Shown here piece after piece: positions 47,791 through 58,440 of a stretch of 64,000 nt of DNA. This DNA is from Sanguinoderma infundibulare. Taxonomy: Eukaryota; Basidiomycota; Agaricomycetes; Polyporales; Polyporaceae. The notes beneath the pieces were generated by a model. It did no database searches. It was not told the origin of the DNA and saw only the letters and a program-made list of their open reading frames with translations. A program made the translations under genes and the position numbers. Location: NCBI GenBank assembly GCA_032821775.1, contig JAVLRN010000006.1, positions 620,001 through 684,000 of the forward strand, given 5' to 3'. Every line of letters begins with the position of its first letter. Position 1 is the stretch's first letter.

Positions 47791-48027
47791 TTTTGTTCAG
47801 ACATTTGGCTGTTGGATGGGCGGCTATCACAGAATGCATCCGTAATGTGCACGGATGCATCTGTAACGCTACGGATGCATCCCACGGTTGAATGAGCACC
47901 GTGTGGGATGCTTCCGAGTGACTGAAGCTGCTCGCATGGACTGCGCGATCGCCGCGCGTCATGTTGGCCTATCAGGCGTCCAAGGCTCCTTCACTCGTCA
48001 GGAACCTCCAAGGGTATGAAACGATCG

Positions 48028-49911
48028 TCACAAGTAGCGACCTGTTTCAAGTGGATATGGGTAATATTTATCGTTCGAACTGCTCGCCTCGTCGAAGTGG
48101 TGAGCAGTTTGAAGCTGTGGGTAGCTCGGAGACGACGACGCAGCGAGATACGTGTCGCTTCGTTGTCCCAGAGCGGAGCCCACGTTGATGGGCTCCGCAA
48201 GCCCGAGCAACTCTTCGAGGCGCCACAACGCCTTCCAATCCTCCAAGCATCCTTCGAAGACGCTCGCATTGTCGCCGACGTTTGTGTCGACGATCTGGTG
48301 TGGATTGGGGGAGCTGAGTCCTTCGCCGAAGGTGTTGACAACGGGGCTAGCCGTGAGAGGGGATGAGTCCGAGCGGTCGATGAGAGCACCTGCAAGCTCA
48401 GAGTAGCCCGACGCGAACTGTGAGGCCGCCTGTGGGTACACAATGGCGGCGTCGCTCCTTGAAGTGGGTGCGGGGTGGCGGTCGACAAGAGCGCCTGCGA
48501 GTTCAGAGTGGCCCGATGCCAACTGCTGGGCCACCTGCACCTGCGGGTATGCAATGGCGGCGTTGCTTCTCGACGGGTACTCCCCGCAGGCTGTAGCGTG
48601 CGGCGTGGAGGTGGAGTACCCCACGGGAGTAAAGCCGAGGGGACTTCCATGGGCGTACAAGGGCGGACTCGGGCTCCATGGCGAATAGTATACCCGTTAT
48701 CAGGGGGCGTGCAACGCTCGTCCACGCGTCCGCTGCCGTCTTCGATTTAAGGATTTTCGACGTGGCCAGTGGGTGGGAGCGCGTCGATGGCACGTGCGAT
48801 GCTGGCTTGCGCTATGGACGCGCATGCGACGTAGCGGTCGAGGAGAGGGTCCGAGAGTTCGCTCGAGGGGAGGATGATCGGGCTGGTCCAGGTGGACGTG
48901 AAGTGCTGAGGCATCTGTGTCTGTGGGTACGCAATGGCCCCCGCGTTGTTGTCGACGGGTACTGCATGAAGGATGTGGTCTTCGGCGCAGTGGGTGCGGT
49001 GTACGCCGTCCGAGTAGAGTCGAAGAAACCTCCATGACCGTATGGCTCAGAGGGTGGGCTCCACGAAGCATTGTCCTCGTTTCTGGGAGGCGTACGACCG
49101 ACGCCCGTGTACGGTCGCGTTGTCCGTCTTGAAGCTATGGGAAAGCGTTGTTGTCGGCGTAAGTTACGGCGGGGGAGTATTCGCCGGTCGCACCAGGGTT
49201 GAGCGGCAGCGGCTGGATCTGTGGGAGGGGACCTTCCGGTAGGGTGGATGCTGCGTGATCCACCTTGGATGCGCCCCTCGACGCGATTGAGCGCGGGTAC
49301 GGCGTCTGCTTGCGACGTGACCGGCCTTGCGAAGGGAGCGTTGTCGCGCTGCGGGTGGCGCGTCCAGCCGGTAGTGTGGCAGGCTCTTCTTCATTGGTCT
49401 CCGTGGTGGAGTGTTTTTGCCCGCGCACGGTAGAGGAGCTCGCGACGTTGGCGAGAGGGTATGGGAGTGGGGAATGTTTGGGATTAGCTCTCTTCTTTGG
49501 GGGCTTCCTCGGCTTGTGGTGGTTGGAACCTGTGGGCGGACATTCGTTCCATCGTCGACATGTTTGAAGTCGTCAATGACTCACCAGTGTCCACCTCTTC
49601 GGCTTGGGTAGGTTCTGCAGCTGCCTCAGGCGGAGGAAAGGCCATCTCCACAGCCTTCTGTCTTGCCTTTATCGTACTGATCGTCTCCGCTGGCAGCTTC
49701 GGTTTCTCGTACAATCGCACTCCGTGTATAGGAAAATGTGTCCTGGCCTTTATGCCGAGTGAGTGCATGGACGAAGGCTCTCGACGCGATCTCGGCTTAC
49801 CGTCTTCTTCGGGACAGTCCTTAGGACACTTATATCAATTGTTGACTTTGGGACGTAGTGACCAACCAGTGGGAACGGGCTGTCACACCGTCCTTTCGTC
49901 TCGTTGGCCAT
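48028..49911 (-). pseudogene. B-family paralog 2
   Basis: Exon 1 starts at ATG 49911 (MANETKGRCDSPFPLVGHYV ... PKKT, then gtaagc donor). Exon 2 reads ARTHFPIHGVRLYEKPKLPA and an acidic end. Exon 3 opens SNHHKPRKPPKKRANPKHSP with ...ATLPAGRATRSATTLPSQGR, but hits a stop after YADNNAFP near 49,135. Several frameshifts follow before a 3' part is open again (48660-48028; SELAGALVDRHP, type beta cassette, ending ETGRYL). It is inactive as read. The hairpin is at 48080-48107. The left part (47941-48190) is nearly identical to the 3' end of A5. Confidence 0.7.
48080..48107. repeat. A/B 3'-end hairpin, B2 copy
   Basis: Arms CTGCTCGCC and GGTGAGCAG pair throughout with one G-T; compare CTGGCCAC / GTGGCCAG in A1. 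Confidence 0.7.
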
Positions 49912-50410
49912 AGCGAAGCATTGAGGAGTAAGTACTGAAGGTCGATTGGGTGGCGTAGGAGACTCGCAGAAGATAAGGGGGGCCCAGCGCATGCATGGTG
50001 GGCTGTTGGTCGCGCCGTTCAGAGAGGCAATATATTCGATTGTGAGCTGTCAAAGGCGAAGGTCCTCGGAAGCTGTACACAGGACGCCTTCCGGTGACAA
50101 ATGCGTTTATAAAGGACCACTATGCGCGGACTAACCAAGGAGTGGCGCCCAGTTCCACGAGGTTCCAGGGAAGAGAAGCTGGCGACAAGATTTGCAGCCT
50201 GAGCTAGGTGAGTCAAACCAACAATTCACGCACGGATACGGATTAAACGTACCGCATATGTGCAAGGATATTTTTCGAATGAAGACGCTTCGAACCCCGT
50301 TAATAGGAGGCATGATAGATAAGAATGGTGAAACGGAGCAATCAAAACGAGAGTCCCGGCAGTTTAATACATACGTGACCAGCCTCGCTGGCATAGAGCC
50401 CGTCGAGTAG
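49912..50410 (-). repeat. B-upstream block 2
   Basis: TATA-like TTTATAAA at 50106-50113 (coding strand minus), about 195 bp before ATG 49911. The 72-codon plus-strand frame (50192-50410) differs from that of block 1 at only a few residues. Confidence 0.45.
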
Positions 50411-51125
50411 CCATTTTCTATTATACGTGGCGGTCTCTATTATACGTGGCGGTCAAATATCAAGTCTTCACTTTGAAAGTTCGAGGGTGGCGATCATAAG
50501 AATCGAAGAGACCACATGGGAGCCTTTGTTGACCGTAATGGGTAAGCGAGACGCCTGAGGCTGCGTGGCCACAAGTCATCGATCGGTAGTTTTACAGCTT
50601 TGTCGACCGACTCGAACCTCGTTGACTACCACACTCACTCACTTCTCTCTGGCGCTCTTTTATACACTCTCTGTTGGACTTCACATCCCCATGCATATCG
50701 ACGGTCTCGGACACCGCCCGTACACTCAAGCCGTCCTCTGGAAGGCTGCGCATGCCCGTTCCTCCCCGCGCACACGACAGGTCTGTTGTGGGCCTACCTC
50801 GACATCTATCGCAGGTGCACACGGAATGGTGTGCTATGGGTAATATGGACTGAATGATCAATCGATATTGCCCATAGCGGCTCATCCATGTGCAAAGCTT
50901 CCTTCTATCTCGGGCACTACCACTCGCAGACCACCACCAGGGCTTTTGATCGAAGCGTGGGACGAATATATATGGGTCGACAGAAAGTACTAGAACAGAG
51001 GTGAGTCTATCGCAAACATGTCTATGCGGGAGGATGGATTGTGCAGAAACGTCAATCATTGCGCCGCATCCACGATCCACCTCCAGTTGGATCCCTGGAC
51101 GGGCCATGAGTCGCTGAGGTTGTAC
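50411..51125 (+). repeat. D block 7
   Basis: Frame with LVDYHTHSLLSGALLYTLCW or, shifted, FSLALFYTLSVGLHIPMHID and VLWKAAHARSSP. Palindrome, then VLEQR-like end at gtgagt near 51,000. A short direct repeat (tctattatacgtggcggt) is present twice at 50,417-50,452. Confidence 0.5.
50833..50878. repeat. D palindrome 7
   Basis: Outer arms GCTATGGG / CCCATAGC, inner AATAT / ATATT, centre TGATCAATCGA. Confidence 0.65.
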
Positions 51126-51137
51126 CCGAGGGTGAAC

Positions 51138-53300
51138 CTACAGCTGATGATATGGGTAATATGAACTAAATGGATCTGGCCACCTCGAAGTGGCCAGCAA
51201 TCCGCGGTTGCTGTTGCTTGGGGGTGCAGCGCCCCACTGTCCCGCCGTGCAGGATTCCCCAAGAGCTTGCGCCAGGTTGGACGCTGGGTTTGGCTCCTCG
51301 GGAAAACATCCTTCGAATATGCGAGCGCGTTCATCGTCTGTGATACTCGTGCTTAAGGCGACTTGTGCGGTCGTGTTGGTCGCATCGACGTTCACGTCGA
51401 CGTTCGTTGCGCCGGAGAGCACGTTGGGGACGTGATGAGAGCCGATAGGAAGGAGTGACCCGGAGGTCAGCTGCCAGGCGGTGGTCTCAGGCGTTGGGAC
51501 GGTCGCGCCCTGGGTGGTGCGCGGGGATGAATCCGTCATAGAGGACCACAGGCTGTACCAGTCGTCGAATGGGATATAATCGACGTTCACCTGGCTGACG
51601 ATGGTCCCCGAAACATGCACAGATGCATTGACCATCGCGTGATCGTCAACGTACCGGGCGGCTGGAATCGCGCTGACGGGATCCACAACGCGGGTTTGTG
51701 TCACGGTTGACAGCGGGGGGCAGCGGTCGATGAGAGCTCCTGCAAGCTCAGAGTAGCCCGACGTGAACTGCTGGGCCACCTGCGCCTGCGGGTACGCAAT
51801 GCCGGCGTCGCTCCTTGAAGTGGGCGGGGGGCAGCGTTCCACGAGAGCGCCTGCGAGTTCAGAGTGGCCCGATGCGAACTGCGGGGCCACCTGCGCCTGT
51901 GGGTACGCAACGGCAGCGTTGCTCCTCGAGGGGTACTCCACGATAGCAGTAGCGTGCGGTGTGGAGGTAGGGCACTGGTCGGGAGTGACGCCGAGGGGAT
52001 TTGCGTTGGCGTGCAAGGGCGGACTTGGGGTCCAGGGCAAAGAGTTATAGCCGTCGTCGGCGGGCGTGCAAAGCTCCCATTCGTCCACGCATCCGCCGCC
52101 TTCGCTGTAAGGATTTTCGACATGGTGGGCGGGCGGGAGCGCGTCGATGGCGTGGCTGGCTTGCACCATCGACGGGGACGCGACGTAGCGGTTGAGGAGA
52201 GGATCCGCTAGTTCGCTTGAGGGGACTATGGAGGGGCTGGCCCACGTGGATGAGAACTGCCGAGACATCTCGGCCTGCCGGTAAGCACAGGTCGGGGCGT
52301 AACTCTTCGAGGGGTAGACTGTGGCGTAGGGCGTGGAGGGTGTGTGCCTGATTTGAGTAAAGTCGATGGCGCCTCCATGACCGTATAGCTCAGGCGGCGG
52401 GCACCACGGAGAGTTGTACACGTTGCTGAGCGGCGCACTCCAAACGTTCGTGAATTCATCCCGTTGTTTGTTTTGACGCGGTGGAAGAGTATTGGAGCGG
52501 TGCGCGACTCCGTTGGCGGCGTAGATGACGGCGGGAGAGTACTCGCCTATCGCAGCAGGGTTGCGCGGCAGCGGCTGGATCTGTGGAAGGGGACCTTCGG
52601 GTAGGGTGGATGCCGCGTGGTCCACCTTGGATACGCCCCTCGACGCGGTCGGGCGCGTGTATGGCGTCTGCTTGCGACGCGACTGACCTTGTGATGGGAG
52701 CGTCGTCGCGCTGCGGGTGGCGCGTTCAGCCGGCAGTGTGGCGGGCTCTTCCTCGTTGGTCTCCGTGGTGGAGTGTCTATGCCCGCGCACGTCAGAGGAG
52801 CTCACGACGTTGGCGAGAGGGTATGGGGGTGGGGAAGGATCGGCGCTCTTCTTGGGGAGCTCCAATGGGCTGCGGTGGTTGGAATCTGGGGGCGGGGGTT
52901 CGTTCCGTCGTGGACGTGTTCAAAGCCGTCAATGACTCACCAGAATCGTCTGGCTCTGAAGGTGCCTCAGGCAGAGGCGAGGCTGTCTTTTCAGCCTCTT
53001 CCTCCTGCGCTTCGGTCTCGCCCGCTATATCTTCGGTCTCTTCCTCCTGCGTTTCGGTCTCGACCGCCTTCACTTTGACCCTCGCTTTTTCATTGAACCG
53101 CGTGCCCCAGATAGGGCAACACACCCTCAGCTTTATCCCGAGTGAGTCTACGGATACAGGCTCTCGACGTGACATCGGCTTACCTCGTCGTGGGGGGCCG
53201 CGTCCAGCAACATGCCCGGAAGTGAACACTTTTGGACGTGGTGTTCACGAAGCGGGACGCCAGCGAATTGTCCGACTGGCTTGGTCGTCTCTTTGGCCAT
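51138..53300 (-). CDS. A-family protein 4 (unknown, about 684 aa; longest copy)
   Basis: Exon 1 53300-53184, exon 2 53130-52941, exon 3 52885-51138; introns as in A1. The Met of MKLP in the other copies is Leu here (TTG), confirming that translation must come from the upstream exons. Repeats SELAGALVERCP and SELAGALIDRCP are present. The type alpha cassette DYIPFDDWYSLWSSMTDS is followed by about 58 extra residues (SSPRTTQGATVPTPETTAWQ ... NVDVNVDATNTTAQVAL) absent from A1 and A3, inserted in frame before SITDDERARIFEGCF. It is open throughout. The hairpin is at 51176-51197. Confidence 0.72.
51176..51197. repeat. A/B 3'-end hairpin, A4 copy
   Basis: Identical arms to A1 (CTGGCCAC / GTGGCCAG). 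Confidence 0.65.
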
Positions 53301-54290
53301 TGCGAAGGAATGCGGAGAAAGTAGATGGATAGGTTAGTTGAAGAGGTTGGGAGGAACTAGAGCGCGGGTGGTGATGGTGGTTGCGATTGAGGTGCTGTTC
53401 GGAGCAGCAATACTTATGTTTTGCGCCCGCGACTGAGCTTCAAACAGCGGTGTTTCGGAAGCGGTACACGGGAGACCCTGGAACACCTTCTCGTAACGAA
53501 AGCTTGTATCAAGGACGGCCGCGGAGGGACTAACTGGGACCAAGAAAGCAGTAGTGCCGAATTCCACGGATCAAAAGCTGATCTGGTTGCGGCGAGATTT
53601 GGTGCGTCGAGCGGGCTGTTCCGGCGGAATTACTGACTGAACATTCTGGCGGCACTATACTCAGGATAGCCCCCGAATAAACATGCCTCGAGGAAACAGG
53701 GAGATTTCGCCGACCGCGCCGGCATTCCCGAGAGGACACTAACTCGAGTGGCGGAGTCCCTCGATAACAGGATCGGAGGTCAATCATGCTTCTCGTCCTA
53801 CCGAGAGCTTCTTTCGAAGGGGAGCGCAGGGCCGTCGCAATGACAGCCCTGGGCCCCATCTACAGCATGAGCCAATGCCACTGCATCGATCACCGCGGAA
53901 AGAATCAGGCGATCCACATACTCCTTCCTTCTCCGCTCTCCGTTGTCTATGCATGGGAGTGCGTTACCGGTACTTCCTTTGTCCCAACCTGCGGACATTG
54001 AAAGGCGGCACCGCTGGATGTGGATGCGCGACCGACGCACCGCGAGCTCGAGAAATAGCGGGAGGAGCCCTGTCAAAAGTCATGTACTCAATCGTCGTCC
54101 CCAGTACCGGCTGTTGTTGGGCGAAGTGGATTATTGGTGGGAGCTGCGCATGTGTATGACAGCGCGCATGTGGTCGGAGGAATGATCGTTGCGTTAGGCG
54201 CGCCGGAGGACAACAATGACTGCCAAATATGGGAAGCTCTCTCGTGCCCCTCGGCCACTTCGAATGCCTGGTACGCCTCTCAGGAGTGTG
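53301..54290 (-). repeat. A-upstream block 4
   Basis: Conserved flank with the 77-codon frame at 53334-53567. No other gene supported. Confidence 0.45.
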
Positions 54291-54401
54291 AATTGATATT
54301 TCCATCATTACTAACGGGATAACATAGAACAATAGAGGACATCGGCACAACAGACCACGGCAGGTTACAACGGATCAGGGCTTTCCGTAACGAGAGAATA
54401 G

Positions 54402-54755
54402 CTACATCACGTACGGGACCAACGTGTACGGCACCTCCTCGCTATACTTCACCTACCCCGCCCTGAACTGCGTCTTCAACTTCTCGTCCTTGATGCCGCA
54501 GCGCCGGTACAACGACACAAACCTGAATAGCGACGAGATGCGCCACGACCATCCGAAGACGGCGACCACGAGATTGTTCTCGATCCCGCACTGCGTGACG
54601 TACCCTCCCGCGCCGAAGTGCATGAGGTACGCGCCGGTGGTAAGGAGCACCAGGCCGGTATAGGTCAGATGTCGGACGTGGGCGTATGGGCCCTTGGTGA
54701 CGAGCTTGTAGTCGCATGGGCTCTCCGTGCTGGACGATATGCTCATTGGTCTGTC
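54402..54755 (-). pseudogene. ICMT-like pseudogene 4
   Basis: ESPCDYKLVTKGPYAHVRHL, YTGLVLLTTGAYLMHFGAGG, QCGIENNLVVAVFGWSWRIS, YRRCGIKDEKLKTQFRAG, then the same TAG in place of Trp at 54453-54455 and the natural stop at 54402-54404. YTGL agrees better with functional ICMT proteins than the CTGL of copies 2 and 3. N-terminal exons are missing. Confidence 0.7.
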
Positions 54756-54779
54756 CCTTCTACATGGCATCGCTGACAG

Positions 54780-55195
54780 TGCATGGGTGAGGTGGATTGA
54801 TTGCAGAAGTATAAAACATTGGAGAGGTGACGAGGGCAACGGCTTTGAGGTATGATATTTGGACTGCGTGTGTTGAAGGAGTGGTGTTCGATTCAGAAGG
54901 CAATCTCGCTCATTATATGTACGAACGCGGTCCTGTGGATGAGCTTGCCATCTCCCGAAAGTTGCATAGTCAACTTGCATCATTGTGCTTCTTCAGGATT
55001 CGACGACCAAAACCACCACATGTGTGTTCGTTCGGATGTTTACCCGGCTGTGCCGCACAACGTCAGGATATCCTCGACACTCAAACGCTCGATCAAGCAT
55101 GCATCCACGAATGCGTGGCATCATATACCGTGACTTACGATGACAACTAAGCATCTGGATACTACATACTACTAGTCGTACAGCGAGTTGTCGTT
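54780..55195 (+). repeat. E block 3
   Basis: TATAAA at 54810-54815; 107-codon frame at 54827-55150, nearly identical to E1. Confidence 0.45.
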
Positions 55196-55882
55196 CAAAT
55201 CATTTGGCGTCGATGATTTCGCCAGATTTATGCTCCGGCCAGTGTGCCCTAGAAGCCTTATGGTCTGTTGGCTTTGATCTATACCTGGACTATGATGAAT
55301 CATGGTGAGCATTGTAGAGTGCCCTTCGACTCAGCCACCCAGGCCACACTGGTGGGGTCCAAAAGGGTAAGCGAGACGCCGAGGCTGCGTGGCCACAAAT
55401 CACCGATCGATCCTCGACAACTTTTTCAGCTTCGTACACCGGCCTCGTTGGCTACCACAATCACTGCTTTTGCGCTGGTACAGACTCTTATGACTTTGAC
55501 CTCTCCGTCCATATTGGCGCTCTCGGAGACCGCGCCCACGCTTACATTGTCTATGCCCATTCCCCCGCACACGATGGGTCTGTTATGGGTAGGACATAAT
55601 TCTGGGAAGCTATATCCTGCCCATAGCAAATCAGTCGCCAATGCGAGTCATGGAGGGTACGCATATGGTATCCGACAGTACCGCAAGGAGATGGTCGCAT
55701 GGATCGAGGGGAACGAAACAATGTTTGTACATTGCTTATTTCAAGACTGCAGAAGAGGTGAGTAGTTACAACATCTATTTACTTTGTCTGTGTGATCACG
55801 GTGCGTCACGATTGGAACGTGGTATAAGAGGCATCAGGGGCTCCATCACTCCTAAGGAACCTCGAATGGCTTGAAGAGATCG
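55196..55882 (+). repeat. D block 8
   Basis: Very close to D4. Palindrome, then GGYAYGIRQYRKEMVAWIEG and CRRGE at a gtgagt donor near 55,758. Confidence 0.5.
55581..55628. repeat. D palindrome 8
   Basis: Outer arms TGTTATGGG / (G)CCCATAGCA; centre partly decayed (ttctgggaagc). Confidence 0.6.
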
Positions 55883-57912
55883 TCACAAGTAACGACCCTC
55901 TTCAAGTGAATATGGGTATGACATAATTCTCGAGCTGCTCGCGTCATTCGAGGGCTGAGCAGCTTGAGGCTGTGGGCGGCTTGAGGGGAATGACGCAGCG
56001 ATGTACGCGTCGCTCCATTGTCCTTGACTGAAGCCTGCGTTGATGGGCTCCGCAAGCCCGAGCAACTCTTCGAGGCGCCAAGTTGCCTTGATCTCGTCGA
56101 AGTATCCTGTTAAAACGATCGCGGATTCTTCGATGTTAGCGTCGACGATCGGGCCCAGACTGGGGGGGAGGGGTTTGCCGAGGGTGTTGAGAACGGGGCT
56201 GGCCGCCAGAGGGAGGGGTGCGTTCACCTGGCCGGCGATGGTCTCCGATGGGTGCACAGATGCGCTGATGATCGCGCGATCGTCAACGTACCCAGCGACT
56301 GGAATCGCGCTGATGGCATCCATGACATCTGTTTGTGTCACGGTCGGCGGCGCCGGGTAGCGGTCGATGAGAGCACCTGCAAGCTCAGAGTAGCCTGACG
56401 GGAACTGCGGGACCGCCTGTGGGTACGCAATGGCGGCGTCGCTCCTTAAAGTGGGTGCGGGGTGGCGGTCGACCCTGAGAGCGCCTGGGAGTTCAGAGTG
56501 ACCAACTGCTGGGCCACCTGCACCTGCGGGTACGCAATGGCCGCGTTGCTTCTCGACGGGTACTCCACACAGGCTGTAGCGTGCGGCGTGGAGGTGGAGT
56601 ACCCCACGGGAGTAAAGCCGAGGGGACTTCCATGGGCGTACAAGGGTGGACTCGGGCCCCACGGCGAATAGTTGTACCCGTTATCAGGGGGCGTGCGAGG
56701 CTCGTCCACGCGTCCGCTGCCGTCTTCGATTTGAGGATTTTCGACGTGGCCAGTGGGTGGGAGCGTGTCGATGGCACATGCGACGGTAGCTTGCGCCATG
56801 GATGCGGATGCAACGTAGAGGTCGACGAGAGGGTCTGAGAGTTCGTTTGAGGGGATGATGGTCGGGCTGGTCCAGGTGGACGTGAACTACTGAGGCATCT
56901 GCGTCTGTGGGTACGCAATAGCCCTCGCGTTGCTCGTCGACGGGTACTGCATGAAGGATGGGGCCTTCGGCGCAGTGGGCGCGGTGTACGCCGTCCGAGT
57001 AGAGTCGAAGGAAGCTCCGTGACCGTATGGCTCAGAGGGGGGGGGGGGGGGGGCTCCACAAAACATTGTACTGATTGTCGAGTGGCGTACGACCGACGCC
57101 CGTGTACCCGTCGCGTTGTCCGTCTTGAAGCGATGGGAAAGTGTTGTTTTCGGCGTAAATCACGGCGGGGGAGAACTCGCCTGTCGCAGCAGGGTTGAGC
57201 GGCAGCGGCAGGAACTGTGGGAGGGGACCTTCAGGTAGGGTGGACGCTGCGTGGTCCACCTTGGATGCGCGCCTCGACGCGATTGGGCGCGGGTACGGCG
57301 TCTGCTTGCGACGTGGCCTTGCGAAGGGAGCGTCGTCGCGCTGCGGGTGGCGCGTCCATCCGGCAGTGTGGCGGGCTCTTCTTTGTTGGTCTCCGTGGTG
57401 TAGTGTTTATGCCCGCGCACGTCAGAGGAGCTCGCGATGTTGGTGAGAGGGTATGGGAGTGGGGAAGGTTTGGGATTAGCTTTCTTCTTTGGGAGCTTCT
57501 TCGGCTTGTGGTGATTGGAATCTGTGGGCGGACATTCGTTCGTTCATCGACATGTTTAAAGTCGTCAATGACTCACCAGTGCCCACCTCTTCAGCTTGGG
57601 TAGCTTCTGTAGCAGCATCAGGCGGAGGCAAGGCCATCTCCTCAGCCTTCTGTCTCGCCTTCTCCTGCTTTATCGCACTGATCGTCTCCGTTTGGAGCTT
57701 CGGTTTCCCGTCGAGTCGCCTTTCGTATATAGGAAAGCATGTCCTGGCCTTTATGCTGAGTGAGTGCATGGACGAAGGCTCTCGACACGATCTCGGCTTA
57801 CCGTCTTCTTCGGGACAGTCCTTAGCACACTTGGACGAATTGTTGACTTTGGGACGTAGTGGCCAACCAGTGGGAACGGGCTGTCAAACCGTCCTTTCGT
57901 CTCGTTGGCCAT
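55883..57912 (-). pseudogene. B-family paralog 3
   Basis: Exon 1 57912-57802 (MANETKGRFDSPFPLVGHYV ... PKKT), then the conserved 53-bp intron and exon 2 (ARTCFPIYERRLDGKPKLQT). Exon 3 loses frame in several places, including at a run of 17 G (57037-57053) not seen in other copies. The 3' part is open for about 259 codons (SELAGALIDRYPAPPTVTQT; NTLGKPLPPSLGPIVDANIE) and ends EEGRYL. It provides the uninterrupted version of the site where B1 carries the TIR element (near 56,633). Hairpin at 55935-55962. Confidence 0.7.
57037..57053 (+). repeat. G17 homopolymer in B3
   Basis: Seventeen consecutive G in plus orientation; other copies have about 3-7 G at this place. It causes or accompanies a frameshift in B3; length may be unreliable in the assembly. 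Confidence 0.8.
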
Positions 57913-58440
57913 AGCGAAGCATTGAGGAGTAAGTACTGAAGGTCGACTGGGTGGTGTAGGAGACTCGCAGAAGATAAGGGGGGCCCAGCGCATGCATGGT
58001 GGGCTGTTGGTCGCGCCGTTCAGAGAGGCAATATATTCGATTGTGAGCTGTCAAAGGCGAAGGTCCTCGGAAGCTGTACACGGGACCCCTTCCGGTGACA
58101 AATGCGTTTATAAAGGACCATTATGCGCGGACTAAGCAAGGAGTGACGCCGAGTTCCATGAGGTTCCAGGGAAGAGAAGCAGGCGACAAGATTTGCAGCC
58201 TGAGCTAGATCGTCTGAAGTGAGTCAAACCAAGGAAACACGCACGGATACGGATTAAACGTACCACATATGTTCTAGGATATTTTTCGAATGAAGACGCT
58301 TCGAACCCCGTCAATAGGAGGCATGATAGATATGAGTGGTGAAACGGAACAGTCAAAACGGGAGTCCCGGGTTTAATACATACCTGGCCGGCCTCGCTGG
58401 CATAGAGCCCGTCGACTAGCCATTTTCTACTATACTTGGC
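57913..58440 (-). repeat. B-upstream block 3
   Basis: TATA-like TTTATAAA at 58107-58114 (minus-strand promoter). Homologous to blocks at 39719 and 49912, with small indels that break the 72-codon plus-strand frame. Confidence 0.45.

Larger units (their letters stand above)
46835..47860 (-). repeat. Foldback right arm
   Basis: Inverted copy of 45751-46776. No mismatch was seen in the stretches compared, which covered the outer ends, the nested hairpins and the inner ends. Confidence 0.9.
45475..47940. mobile_element. Foldback element (about 2.47 kb) with two 1,026-bp arms
   Basis: Arms 45751-46776 and 46835-47860 are reverse complements of each other around a 58-bp spacer (46777-46834). Every position compared, and every open frame, mirrors exactly about 46805.5. 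GCATGGA flanks the whole insertion (45468-45474 and 47934-47940); the homologous unit at 58,975-58,990 has a single copy, which is the empty site. Outside the arms the ends are rich in ATGCATCC motifs, and the outermost 20 bp share only TTCAGTCA....GG, a weak terminal inverted repeat. Mirror-image ORFs (99 codons at 46336-46635 and 46976-47275) have no transposase features. It is probably a non-autonomous DNA element of uncertain superfamily. Confidence 0.85.

Noticed and set aside
57037..57053. G17 run as a regulatory or recombination signal
   Set aside because: It is present in one degenerate copy only and is better explained by slippage or sequencing/assembly error.
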